Of a DNA stretch of 64,000 bases, positions 54,566-64,000 are shown piece by piece. The notes below the pieces were generated by a model. That model saw nothing but the letters and a program-made list of their open reading frames with translations, ran no database searches and was not told the DNA's origin. Origin of the DNA: Pseudomonadota bacterium. GTDB taxonomy: Bacteria > Myxococcota_A > Polyangia > GCA-2747355. The DNA lies in assembly GCA_016702545.1 (NCBI GenBank), contig JADJDT010000005.1:186001-250000 (forward strand). Reading direction: 5' to 3'. Position 1 is the first letter of the stretch; every line of letters begins with the position of its first letter. The position numbers were made by a program, and so were the translations under genes.

Positions 54566-55637
54566 CGCGCGGCTCCCCGCGCTGGGCACGCAGCAGGGCG
54601 AGCGCCTCGTCGAAACGACGGGCGCGAGGGTAGCTCGGGGCGCCTGCCGCGCCGAGCGCGAGCTGGGCCCAGAGCGCGCGCTGCTCGTCGCCGAGCTCGA
54701 CCGGCGTCTCGACCGCGACGCGCACCAGCAGATCGCCGCGTCCGCCGCCGCTCCGCGGCATGCCGCGCCCGGCCAGCCGCAGCAGCTCGCCAGCCTGCGT
54801 GCCGGCCGGAATGCGCAGGCGCACCTCGCCCTCCAGGGTCGGGACCTCGACGGTGTCGCCGAGCACGGCGGCCGCCGGCCCGACCGGCAGCTCGAGCAGC
54901 AAATCGTCGCCCCGACGGCTGAGCAGCGGGTGATTCACGATCCGCACGATCACGTAGAGGTCGCCCGCGCGGCCGCCATGGCGCCCGGGCTCGCCTTGTC
55001 CGAGCAGCGTCAGCGTCTCGCCATCGACGCTGCCCGCCCGCACGCGCAGCTCGACCTCGCGCGACAGCTCGACGACCCCGACCCCCGCGCAGCGCCGACA
55101 AGCACTGCGGCTGCGCAGGCCGCGTCCACCGCAGTGCGGACAAGGGCGCGGCAGGGCCAGCACGCCCGGCGGACGCCACTCGCCGCGACCCTCGCACTCG
55201 GCGCAGGGACTGAGCTGCTCGGCCGCCGCGCCGAAGCCATCGCAGAGTTCGCAGACGCTCTCGACGACGAAGCTCAGGCGATGTCGGCCGCCGATCGCGC
55301 TCTGCTCGAGGGTCAGCCGCAGCTCGTGCCGCAGGTCCCGTCCCGCGCGGCGGCGACGCCAACGCCCGCCCGTCAGACCGGCGAAGAGCTCGCCGACGAG
55401 CAAAGAGGGGCTGAGCTCGGTCCACAGGCGGGCGTCGTAAGCGGCGCGCGTGGTCGCGTCGGCGAGCGTGGTGAAGGCCTCGCTGCAGCGCTTGAAGCGC
55501 TCCTCGGCCTCGCCGCTGCCGCCGTTCTTGTCCGGGTGGTGTCGCAGCGCCTGGCGCCGATAGGCGGCCTTGATCTGCTCGATCGGCGCCGTCCGCGGCA
55601 CACCCAGCACCTGGTAGTAATCGACGTGCTCACTCAC
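54555..55637 (-). CDS. dnaJ: Chaperone DnaJ
   Basis: A 360-residue class A J protein: J domain with YYQVLGVPRTAPIEQIKAAY and the HPD triad in RHHPDKNGG; a shortened Gly/Phe linker; zinc centre with four motifs CELCDGFG, CAECEGRG, CPHCGGRG and CRRCAGVG; and the C-terminal domain (LLGDTVEVPTLEG-like VLGDTVEVPTLEG, IPAGTQAGELLRLAGRGMP). All cysteines are present. It is the co-chaperone of the DnaK encoded 80 bases upstream. Confidence 0.95.
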   Translation of the reverse strand: MSEHVDYYQVLGVPRTAPIEQIKAAYRRQALRHHPDKNGGSGEAEERFKRCSEAFTTLADATTRAAYDARLWTELSPSLLVGELFAGLTGGRWRRRRAGRDLRHELRLTLEQSAIGGRHRLSFVVESVCELCDGFGAAAEQLSPCAECEGRGEWRPPGVLALPRPCPHCGGRGLRSRSACRRCAGVGVVELSREVELRVRAGSVDGETLTLLGQGEPGRHGGRAGDLYVIVRIVNHPLLSRRGDDLLLELPVGPAAAVLGDTVEVPTLEGEVRLRIPAGTQAGELLRLAGRGMPRSGGGRGDLLVRVAVETPVELGDEQRALWAQLALGAAGAPSYPRARRFDEALALLRAQRGEPRDGG

Positions 55638-55717
55638 GACGGTTCAACAGCCCATCGCCAACCGAGCGCCGCGGGCGACGTCGATCGACGCCACAGGCGA
55701 CGCCTTTCCCCAGCCCT

Positions 55718-57562
<1,845 letters not shown>

Positions 57563-57581
57563 CGCTCCTCTGCCCGGGCGC

Positions 57582-58358
57582 TCAGTCGCCCACCGGCGCC
57601 GCGGCGCCCTCGCCGACGCGCTCGACCAACTCCGGCCCTTGGTTCTCGGCCCCTGCCTTCGAGGCCGCCGCTCCGGCGCTGTCGCCCGCCGCCGGCACCG
57701 TCACCGCAGCGGGGCCGCTCGAGACCACCACCAGCGCCGGCCGCACCAGCCGGCCGTTGCGCGAATAGCCCTTCTGCAGCTCGGCCACCACCGTACCCGC
57801 GGGCTGCTCGGAAGGCTGCTGCTGGATCGCCTCGTGGCGTTGCGGATCGAAGGGCTCGCCCACCGGCTGCTGGGCCTCGATGCCGCAACGGGCCAGCACG
57901 GCGAGAAACTGCCGCTCCACCATCCGGATGCCCTCGAGCAGCGCGTTCGGCTGCGCTTCACCGCCGGCCTGCACCGCGTGCTCGATCGCCCGCTCGACGT
58001 TGTCCATCACCGGCAGGAAGAGCAGCACGACGTCGTTCTCGGCGCGCTGGACGGCCTCGAGCTGGTCGCGCCGCGCGCGTCGCTTATGGTTCTCCAGATC
58101 GGCGGCCGCTCGCAGCCAGCTGTCCTTGGTCTTGGTCAGTTGTTGCTGCAACGCGGCCAGCGCGTCGGCCGGCGCCTCGGCTGCCGCTACGACCACCGCA
58201 GCGGGCGCTGCCGCGACGCTGCCAGCCGGGGTCCCACCCGCCTGGACCTCCCCCGCCTGGACCTCCCCCTGGACCTCGCTCTGAGGGTCGGCCTGGACCT
58301 CGATCAAGACCTCGGCCGGCAGCCCGGCGGCCGAGGGACATTCCGGATGAGTTGGCAT
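57582..58358 (-). CDS. grpE: Nucleotide exchange factor GrpE
   Basis: A 258-residue protein. Residues 1-60 are acidic and Ala/Val-rich with a short internal repeat (EVQAGEVQAG). The long GrpE helix follows (LQQQLTKTKDSWLRAAADLE, NHKRRARRDQ), then VMDNVERAIEHA and the beta-domain with FDPQRHEAIQQQPSE and VVAELQKGYSRNGRLVRPAL. The extra 40-residue Ala-rich C-terminal tail is unusual. It is 19 bases upstream of dnaK. hrcA, often next to grpE in this lineage, is absent. Confidence 0.95.
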   Translation of the reverse strand: MPTHPECPSAAGLPAEVLIEVQADPQSEVQGEVQAGEVQAGGTPAGSVAAAPAAVVVAAAEAPADALAALQQQLTKTKDSWLRAAADLENHKRRARRDQLEAVQRAENDVVLLFLPVMDNVERAIEHAVQAGGEAQPNALLEGIRMVERQFLAVLARCGIEAQQPVGEPFDPQRHEAIQQQPSEQPAGTVVAELQKGYSRNGRLVRPALVVVSSGPAAVTVPAAGDSAGAAASKAGAENQGPELVERVGEGAAAPVGD

Positions 58359-58396
58359 CTGTAGATCCTTCTACCACGGGTCGGAAGCGGCGGAAA

Positions 58397-58448
58397 ATGC
58401 CCCTGTCGCCCCTGTCGCCATGCCCCTGTCGCCATGCCCCCGGTCGCC
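58397..58448. repeat. 14-bp tandem repeats directly after the hemW stop
   Basis: ATGCCCCTGTCGCC occurs at 58397-58410 and 58420-58433, with a partial copy between them and a diverged copy (ATGCCCCCGGTCGCC) at 58434-58448 touching the hemW TAG. The array fills most of the 89-base gap between hemW and grpE. Confidence 0.85.
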
Positions 58449-59683
58449 TAGCCCGAGTCGTCGATGGCGCGCCGACCTCCACCGGCCCGCGGTGCGGGTC
58501 GCAGCAAGCGCAGCGCGAGCTCGTCGGCGAACCAGATACCACGGGCCGTCGGCGCGATCCGCTCCCGATCACTGCGCACCAGTCCGAGGCGCTCGAGCTC
58601 CTGCAGCGACGCGGCGAAGTCGCTCCGCGCGTCGCTGCCGAAACGCGCCTGGTAGGCCGCCCGGCCCACCCCATCGACCGTACGCAGCCCCAGCAGCATC
58701 ACCTCGAAGCGCGCCGTCTCGGGCTCCAGCAGCCGCACGCGGGCCCCTGCCAGGTGGGTGACCGTCGGCTGGGCGAGCGTAGCGGCACCGGTGGCCCCCG
58801 CGGGCGCGCAACCCGCTCCGAGGTAGCGCGAACTCGGCGGGTTGATCACGCGCACCTGCCGACTGCCGAAGAGTTGCAGTGAGTGCGCCGCCGCGCCAAG
58901 CCCAAGGTAGGGGCGTCCGGCCCAGACCAGCGCGTTGTGACGCGAACGCCGCTCGGGCGGGGCGAAGTTCGAGACCTCGTACTGCGGGTAGCCGGCGGCC
59001 TCCAGCGCCTCGCGGCCGCGCTCCAGCAGCTCGGCGCCGGTGTCCTCCTCGGCCGGCCGCAGTCCGGCCCGCCAGAGCGCTGAGCCACGCGACAGCGTCA
59101 GCGCGTAGAGCGAGACGTGAGCGGGTTCGAGCGCCGCTAGCAGCGCGAGCTGGTCGAGGTGCTGTGCCACGGTCTGTCCGCCCACGCCGCAGATCAGGTC
59201 GCAGCTGAGGTTGTCGAAACCGGCCTCGCGGGCGCACCGCAGGGCCGCCCGCGCCTCGGCCGCGTCGTGATCGCGACCGAGCTGCCGCAGCAGCGCGTCG
59301 TCGAGCGCCTGCACGCCCAGGCTGAGGCGATTGATGCCCGCGCGGCGCCAAGCGCGCAGGCTCGCAGCGTCGAGCGTGCCGGGATTGGCCTCGAGCGTGA
59401 CCTCGACCCGCGGCGCGAGGCTGAAGCTGGCGCTGATGGCGTCGATCACGCGCGCCAGCTGATCGACCGGCCACAGCGAGGGCGTGCCGCCACCGAAGTA
59501 GATCGTGCGCAGCGTGCCGTCACGATAGTCGTCGGCGCGCGCCCGCAGCTCGCTGCAGACCCGGTCGGTGTAGGCGGCGGCCGGAAAGTCCGGCTGTTCG
59601 ACCACCGCGAAGTCGCAATAGCCGCAGCGCCGGCGGCAGAGCGGATAGTGGACGTAGACGCCGAAGTCCGAGCTGGTCTGCAC
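58448..59683 (-). CDS. hemW: Radical-SAM haem chaperone HemW
   Basis: About 411 residues from GTG 59683, with GGGGGA upstream; longer in-frame sequence is made by a DNA repeat and is not coding. It begins SSDFGVYVHYPLCRRRCGYC, where the cluster motif is CRRRCGYC without the extra Cys of HemN. YFGGGTPSL, RLSLGVQAL and FAPPERRSRHNALVWAGRPY complete the HemW pattern. HemW binds haem and is not the coproporphyrinogen oxidase. Its place before grpE-dnaK-dnaJ is a known deltaproteobacterial order, here without hrcA between. Confidence 0.92.
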   Translation of the reverse strand: MQTSSDFGVYVHYPLCRRRCGYCDFAVVEQPDFPAAAYTDRVCSELRARADDYRDGTLRTIYFGGGTPSLWPVDQLARVIDAISASFSLAPRVEVTLEANPGTLDAASLRAWRRAGINRLSLGVQALDDALLRQLGRDHDAAEARAALRCAREAGFDNLSCDLICGVGGQTVAQHLDQLALLAALEPAHVSLYALTLSRGSALWRAGLRPAEEDTGAELLERGREALEAAGYPQYEVSNFAPPERRSRHNALVWAGRPYLGLGAAAHSLQLFGSRQVRVINPPSSRYLGAGCAPAGATGAATLAQPTVTHLAGARVRLLEPETARFEVMLLGLRTVDGVGRAAYQARFGSDARSDFAASLQELERLGLVRSDRERIAPTARGIWFADELALRLLRPAPRAGGGRRAIDDSG

Positions 59684-59751
59684 CGCCGATCCCCCAACAC
59701 GCTTCTTTAGAGCACCGATCGGCCGCCAGACCAAGGCCAGCGGCGCGTGGC

Positions 59752-59811
59752 GCTGTGCTGGGGCGCTGTGCTGGGGCGCTGTGCTGGGGCGCTGTGCTGG
59801 GGCGCTGTGCT
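59752..59811. repeat. 13-bp tandem repeat in the hemW/cysteine desulfurase gap
   Basis: GCTGTGCTGGGGC is repeated four times with a partial fifth copy. It lies in the 164-base divergent gap 59684-59847, so it separates or overlaps the two promoters. Confidence 0.9.
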
Positions 59812-59847
59812 TGACCGGGCGTCGGGTGGGGTCTATAGGCAGCCCCC

Positions 59848-60987
59848 ATGCAGCCGGCGGCTCGATCCGAAGCGATCTACCTCGACAACGCCGCCACGAC
59901 GGCGCCCGATCCGCGGGTGATCGCCGCGGTGCACGACGCGCTCGTCCAGTGCTGGGGCAATCCATCGTCCAGCCATCAGCTCGGCCTCGAGGCCGAGCGC
60001 GCCGTGCGCGTGGCGCGCGAGCGGGTGGCCGCCCGCCTCGAGGTCGCGCCGGAACGCGTGACCTTCACCAGCGGCGGCACCGAGGCGCTCGCGCTCGCGC
60101 TGCTCGGCACGGCCCGCCAGCGGCCGCGTCCGGGCCATGTACTGGTGAGCGCGATCGAGCATGCCGCCGTGCAGCGCACGGCGGAGCAGCTCCGCGCCGC
60201 TGGCCACACGGTCGAGACGATCCCCGTCGAGCACAGCGGCTGCGTCGACCCCGATCGCCTAGCGGGGCTGCTGCGCGCCGACACCTTGCTGGTGGCCGTC
60301 ATGCACGTCAACAACGAAACAGGCATGGTGCAGCCCATCGAGGCGATCGCCGAGCGCCTGCGGCGCAGCCATCCGCAAGCGCGGCTGCTGGTCGACGCCG
60401 TGCAGTCCTTTGGCGTGCTGCCGACGCGGCTCGGGGCGCTCGGCGCGCACTGGCTGGCCCTCTCCGGTCACAAGCTGCACGGTCCCAAGGGGGTCGGCTG
60501 TCTGGTGGCGGCCCCCGGCCTCGCCTTGCCACCGCTCTGGGGCGGCGGCCCGCAGGAGCACGGCCGGCGCCCGGGCACCGAGAACGTGCCGGGGATCGTC
60601 GGGCTCGGCGTCGCCGCCGAGCTGGGCAAGGGTGACCCGAGCGCCCTGGAGCGCGCCACCGACCGGCTGGTCGAGGCCGTGCTGACCGCGCGGCCCGGCG
60701 CCTACGCGGTCGGCGACCGCGCTCGCCGCGCGCCCCACATCGCCGCGGTGGCCCTGCCCGGCCTGCGCGCCGACACTCTGATCAACCGCCTCGCGGAGCT
60801 CGGCGTCTACGCCTCGAGCCAGTCCGCCTGCCGCAGCCGCGGGCCCGCGGTGCAGAGCCACGTCCTCGCCGCTCTCGGCGTGCCAACGGGCCATGGCGTG
60901 CTGCGCCTGGCGCCGCACCGCTGGCTCGACGACGCCCAGCTCGACCGCGCGTGTGCCGTGCTCGCACGCGCGCTGCGGGAGTGCTGA
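59848..60987 (+). CDS. Cysteine desulfurase (NifS/IscS family)
   Basis: A 379-residue PLP enzyme. N-terminal YLDNAATTAPDPRVIAAVHD, cofactor-binding Lys in SGHKLHGPKGVG near residue 207, and the catalytic Cys in YASSQSACRSRG near residue 327 are present. It starts at an ATG 37 bases after the tandem repeat. The gene is followed at two bases' distance by thiI, so its likely job is to supply persulfide sulfur for 4-thiouridine in tRNA, although iron-sulfur cluster supply is also possible. Confidence 0.92.
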   Translation: MQPAARSEAIYLDNAATTAPDPRVIAAVHDALVQCWGNPSSSHQLGLEAERAVRVARERVAARLEVAPERVTFTSGGTEALALALLGTARQRPRPGHVLVSAIEHAAVQRTAEQLRAAGHTVETIPVEHSGCVDPDRLAGLLRADTLLVAVMHVNNETGMVQPIEAIAERLRRSHPQARLLVDAVQSFGVLPTRLGALGAHWLALSGHKLHGPKGVGCLVAAPGLALPPLWGGGPQEHGRRPGTENVPGIVGLGVAAELGKGDPSALERATDRLVEAVLTARPGAYAVGDRARRAPHIAAVALPGLRADTLINRLAELGVYASSQSACRSRGPAVQSHVLAALGVPTGHGVLRLAPHRWLDDAQLDRACAVLARALREC

Positions 60988-60989
60988 AG

Positions 60990-62261
60990 ATGACGCCGCC
61001 GACCCCCCTCGAAGTCAACGCCGAGGCCGAGGCGCTGATCGTCCTGCGCCACGGCGAGATCTTCCTCAAGGGCGACAATCGCCACCACTTCGAACAGCTG
61101 CTGGTGCGCAACGCGCGCCGCGCGCTGACGGGTATTCCCGGGGTCACGCTCGAGCGCGCGCAGGGGCGCTGCTTCGCGCGCGTGCCGCAGGCCCAGGCGG
61201 CCCGGGCGACGAGCGCCCTGCAGCGCGTCTTCGGCATCTCCTCGCTCAGCCCCGCAATCCCCTGTCCGCCGGCGCTCGACGCGCTGAGCGCGGTCGCCGT
61301 CCACGCCCTGCGCGGGTTGCTGCGGCAGCGCGCGATTCGCTCCTTCAAGGTGGCGACGCGGCGCAGCGACAAGCGCTTTCCGCTGCCGTCGACGGCGGTC
61401 AGCAGCCAGATCGGTGCGGCCATCATCGACGCGCTCGGGTTGCCCGTCGACGTCCATACCCCCGAGGTCACGGTCGGTGTGGAGATCGGCCGCGAGCACT
61501 GCTTCGTCTTCGTCGAGCGCCTGCCGGGCGGCGGTGGCCTGCCGGTCGGAAGCACCGGGGAGGTCCTCTTGCTGCTCTCGGGCGGCATCGACTCACCCGT
61601 CGCCGGTCACCTGATGCAGAAGCGGGGCTGCGCGGTCCAGGCGATCTACTTCCACTCCCCACCGCACACCGGACCGCGCGCCGAGGACAAGGTGCAGCGC
61701 CTGGCGGCACGCCTGGCGCTCAGCCAACAACAGCCCGTCGCGCTGCATGTGGTGCGCTTCACCGCGATCCAGGAGCTGATCCACGCCGGCGCGCCCGCCG
61801 AGCTACTGGTCGTGCTCTACCGGCGCGCGATGATGCGCGTCGCGTCGGTGGTAGCGCGAAGCTGCGGCTGCACCGCCTTGGTCACGGGCGACAATCTCGG
61901 CCAGGTCGCGAGCCAGACGCTGGAGAACCTCGCCTGCGTCGAGGACGCCGCCGAGCTCCCCGTGCTGCGACCGCTGTTGACCTACGACAAGCACGAGACG
62001 GTGGCCCTGGCCGAGCGGCTCGGTAGCTTCGAGATCTCGATCGAGCCCCACCTCGACTGCTGCTCGCTCTTCGTGCCGCGCCACCCGGCCACCCGCGTCA
62101 GTCTGAAGCGGGCCGCCACCGCGGAGGCCGCGCTGGCGCTGGCGCCCTTGCTCGAGCAAGCGGCGCGCGAGGCCCAGATCTATCGCGCGCTGCCAGCGGG
62201 CTCAAGCGCGTCCGCGCGTAATATATTCAGGCTTTCGCAAAGCCCCCTCGTCGCAAAGTAA
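60990..62261 (+). CDS. thiI: tRNA 4-thiouridine synthase ThiI
   Basis: About 423 residues from ATG 60990 (GGGAG upstream). It carries the ferredoxin-like and THUMP regions (IVLRHGEIFLKGDNRHHFEQ, FKVATRRSDKRFPLPSTAVS), the PP-loop SGGIDSPVAGHLM near residue 195, LVTGDNLGQVASQTLENL and a C-terminal DCCSLFVPRHPATR. The protein ends without the rhodanese domain found in E. coli ThiI, like the shorter Bacillus type. It acts on tRNA U8 with the desulfurase encoded just upstream. Confidence 0.94.
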   Translation: MTPPTPLEVNAEAEALIVLRHGEIFLKGDNRHHFEQLLVRNARRALTGIPGVTLERAQGRCFARVPQAQAARATSALQRVFGISSLSPAIPCPPALDALSAVAVHALRGLLRQRAIRSFKVATRRSDKRFPLPSTAVSSQIGAAIIDALGLPVDVHTPEVTVGVEIGREHCFVFVERLPGGGGLPVGSTGEVLLLLSGGIDSPVAGHLMQKRGCAVQAIYFHSPPHTGPRAEDKVQRLAARLALSQQQPVALHVVRFTAIQELIHAGAPAELLVVLYRRAMMRVASVVARSCGCTALVTGDNLGQVASQTLENLACVEDAAELPVLRPLLTYDKHETVALAERLGSFEISIEPHLDCCSLFVPRHPATRVSLKRAATAEAALALAPLLEQAAREAQIYRALPAGSSASARNIFRLSQSPLVAK

Positions 62262-62297
62262 ATCGCGACCAACGCTCGCCTGTCGGCTCGACTACCC

Positions 62298-62332
62298 GAA
62301 AACAAGCGACTTGCGCAAAGGCGCTTGTTTTC
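62298..62332. terminator. Bidirectional terminator between thiI and the outer-membrane gene
   Basis: GAAAACAAGCG (62298-62308) pairs perfectly with CGCTTGTTTTC (62322-62332). T-tracts are present in both directions, fitting the convergent genes. It is a third member of the AAAACAAGCG-type terminators, again next to a TAG stop on the minus strand (62344-62342). Confidence 0.75.
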
Positions 62333-62341
62333 AGGCTCGGC

Positions 62342-63084
62342 CTAGAACCTGAGCGCTGCGCCCACCCGCACCGTCGGCCCACCGAGGTCCAGGGCCGGCC
62401 CGACACTGGCCCGTGGCGCCTGCAGGCTGTCGGCATCGCGGGGGCGCCACCCGGAAAGTGCAGCGCGCTGCTCCAGACGTAGCCCCCCTCGAGCACCAGC
62501 CCGATCCTCGGCACCCCGGCCCTCGCCGCGCCGCCGGCGCGGGGCAGGCGCCAGAGGGCCTGCACGCCCGCCAGCGCGTGACTGGTCACGCCGAGGTCCT
62601 GGTCGGTCACGGTCGGCTCGACCTGGGCGGACCCGAAGCGCCCCTGCAGTGCGAGCCGGCCCCACGCCGGCCCGACACCGGCGCGCCCCTGGATGGCGAG
62701 CCAGGAGAGCAGCGGCCAGGCGCAGCGTGCCCCCGCCGTCAGCGAGAGCAGCGCCAACTCGGTGTGCAGCGCACCGCCGAAGATCTGGCTGTTCAAACCA
62801 CCGCCCGCCGCGCTCAGCTCCGCCCAGAGTTCGAGACCCCCGAGTCGCAGTAGCCGTCGGTCGTAGCTCAACTCCACCTGACCCAGAGCCCCGCCGCCGA
62901 GCGAGGCCAGCTCGTCGTGCGCGCCGAAGGTCGAGGCGCCGCGCAGGCTGAGCTCGTTAGCCAGTTCCGCAGCGGCCTGCGCCAACCGCAGCGCTGGGCC
63001 AGGCCCCAGCACCAGCAACAGCGCCGCTACGGCCAGCGTCCGGGCTGCGCCCCCGCCCATCGCATACCTGCAGTTGCTCCGCAT
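62342..63084 (-). pseudogene. Outer-membrane beta-barrel-like protein, frameshifted
   Basis: From ATG 63084 (GAAGGG upstream) the product has a signal peptide (LAVAALLLVLGPGPALRLAQ, ending near QAAAE) and beta-strand-rich sequence with alternating hydrophobics (GLELWAELSAAGG, LGVTSHALAGVQALWRLP). The frame breaks near 62440-62444, a run of five G on the plus strand; adding one base leads into PRDADSLQAPRASVGPALDL, then GGPTVRVGAALRF, ending in Phe as barrel proteins do. About 248 residues in total. Whether the shift is real or an error cannot be told from the sequence. Confidence 0.65.
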
Positions 63085-63113
63085 GTGCCCTTCTCCGTGC
63101 TTGGGGTGAGTGC

Positions 63114-64000
63114 TCAATCACGCAGCGCGCGGTCGAGCAGGCCGTCGAGCAGGAAGCCCCACCAGACCCGCCCGGCGCCGGCTGCCACCGGCGGGCGTGG
63201 CAGCACGGTGACGAGGCCCTGATCGCTGGCGTGATTGAGCACCAGCTGATCGCCGACGACGAGCAGCGCGTCGGTCGGGAACTCGAGCGGCACATCGCTG
63301 CCCTGCAGGCTGTCGAGGTCGAGGATGCCGAGGCGCGGCCGCGCCGCGCTGGCGGCCAAGAGATGCGTCTGGCCCAAGAACGCGATCTGGCCGACCGCAT
63401 CGCCGAGCTTGATCGGCGTATCGGTGAAGGGCTCGCGCTCCAGGTCGAGGATCGACAGCGCCGTGCGTTGCTCGTCGTGCAACAGCACGGCCTGGCGCCG
63501 AGGGCGCGAGCACGACCTCACGCAGCGGGTGGCCGAGTGAACGCGTGGCCACCGCTCCGCGGCGGCCCGCCAGCAGACCCTCGAGGTCGATGACCTGCAG
63601 TCGGTCGCGGCTCTGCCCGCGCGCGAAGCGCAAGCACCTGGCGCGGGTCCTCGGCGGGCACACCCAGCAGGGTATCGACGGGCGCGCCGAGCGGCCACGA
63701 GGTGAGCGCTCCAGTCGAAAGCTCGAGCAACACCAACTCGGCGGTGCTGGTGGCCACGAGCAACTTCGGGGGCGTGCTGCCGGGCACGAGCAGCATGTCG
63801 CGCACCACCGCACCGGCGCTCGGCTGGTTGATCGTCACGCTGAAGTCGTTGTCGCCCTCGGCTGCCGGCGCGCGCGCGATCAAGCTCAGCACGAAGACAT
63901 CGCTGACCCCGCCGCGCGCACCACGAGCTGTCCCTGCTCGGGGGCGAAGAGCACCTGCTCCGGCAGCGCTTCGCCGCTCGACGACGCAGCGTCGCCCGCC
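63114..64000 (-). pseudogene. Beta-propeller-like exported protein, several frameshifts, partial
   Basis: Coding sequence runs in from the window edge and switches frame three times: near 63907-63910 (between LPEQVLFAPEQGQLVVRAAG and SDVFVLSLIARAPAAEGD), near 63624-63634 (PRQVLAL to ARGQSRDRLQVIDLEG), and near 63502-63504 (REVVLAP to RRQAVLLHDEQRTALSILDL). Each change is by one base, at or next to a short homopolymer or GC-rich run. The joined product has repeated VxDL/ILDL blades typical of beta-propellers. It stops at 63114, 29 bases before the outer-membrane protein gene. Function unknown. Confidence 0.6.

Noticed and set aside
59752..59811. CRISPR-like array
   Set aside because: The units are only 13 bp and directly adjacent, with no spacers and no cas genes; it is a simple tandem repeat.

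Overview
The window is a roughly 64-kb, very GC-rich stretch of a Gram-negative chromosome. Three things suggest a member of the Myxococcota or a related deltaproteobacterial lineage: lipid A/Kdo genes; the types of domain present (FHA plus zinc-ribbon proteins, TPR lipoproteins, PEGA and TIG proteins, a Tad pilus under a sigma-54-type promoter); and the xerC-hslV-hslU and hemW-grpE-dnaK-dnaJ gene orders. No rRNA, tRNA, CRISPR array, prophage or insertion sequence was recognised. Most genes are long, tightly packed and joined by ATGA/GTGA-type overlaps. Assignment to a lineage is an inference from gene content; no search was run.

Layout. 1-10,021 (minus): a nearly complete tad (Flp pilus) operon in the order flp, tadE, cpaB/rcpC, rcpA/cpaC secretin, tadZ/cpaE, tadA/cpaF, tadB, tadC, tadD, a small lipoprotein and a TadG-like vWA protein cut by the window edge. 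A good sigma-54 -24/-12 element and an 18-bp palindrome lie upstream of flp. 10,706-19,665 (plus): a lipoprotein with EF-hand-like loops, a cyclophilin lipoprotein, then five overlapping or closely spaced genes for a polyprenyl-phosphate-type glycosyltransferase, a flippase-like membrane protein, an anchored periplasmic protein and two multi-membrane glycosyltransferase-like proteins. 19,758-25,230: hemN, two zinc-ribbon/FHA proteins, a TIG lipoprotein and a group 2 sigma-70 factor.

25,490-34,049: psd, an acidic protein, a methyltransferase, waaA, lpxK and an lpxL-type acyltransferase form one envelope-lipid operon; glnB, rimI, coaE and engB follow. 34,232-38,920 (minus): a J-domain/TPR protein, a second Hsp70 and a TPR protein, the first and last sharing a C- or N-terminal domain. 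39,038-44,809 (minus): ftsB, a GAF/GGDEF diguanylate cyclase, xerC, hslV and hslU. 45,034-47,257 (plus): two small proteins and a PEGA protein. 47,525-53,514 (minus): a small protein, a PAS/GAF/HisKA protein lacking a kinase ATPase domain, larC and two CNNM/CorC transporters. 53,597-59,683 (minus): hemW, grpE, dnaK, dnaJ and an M50 protease. 59,848-62,261 (plus): a cysteine desulfurase and thiI. 62,342-64,000 (minus): two frameshifted envelope-type genes.

Two patterns run across the window. First, many gene ends carry short tandem duplications of 13-18 bp or share a hairpin cassette that includes the stop codon. Second, several otherwise conserved genes (rimI, coaE and the two last genes) are broken by single-base shifts at or next to short homopolymers. 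These shifts may be sequencing or assembly errors rather than biology. The most interesting candidates for an undescribed system are the J/Hsp70/TPR module and the glycosyltransferase cluster.
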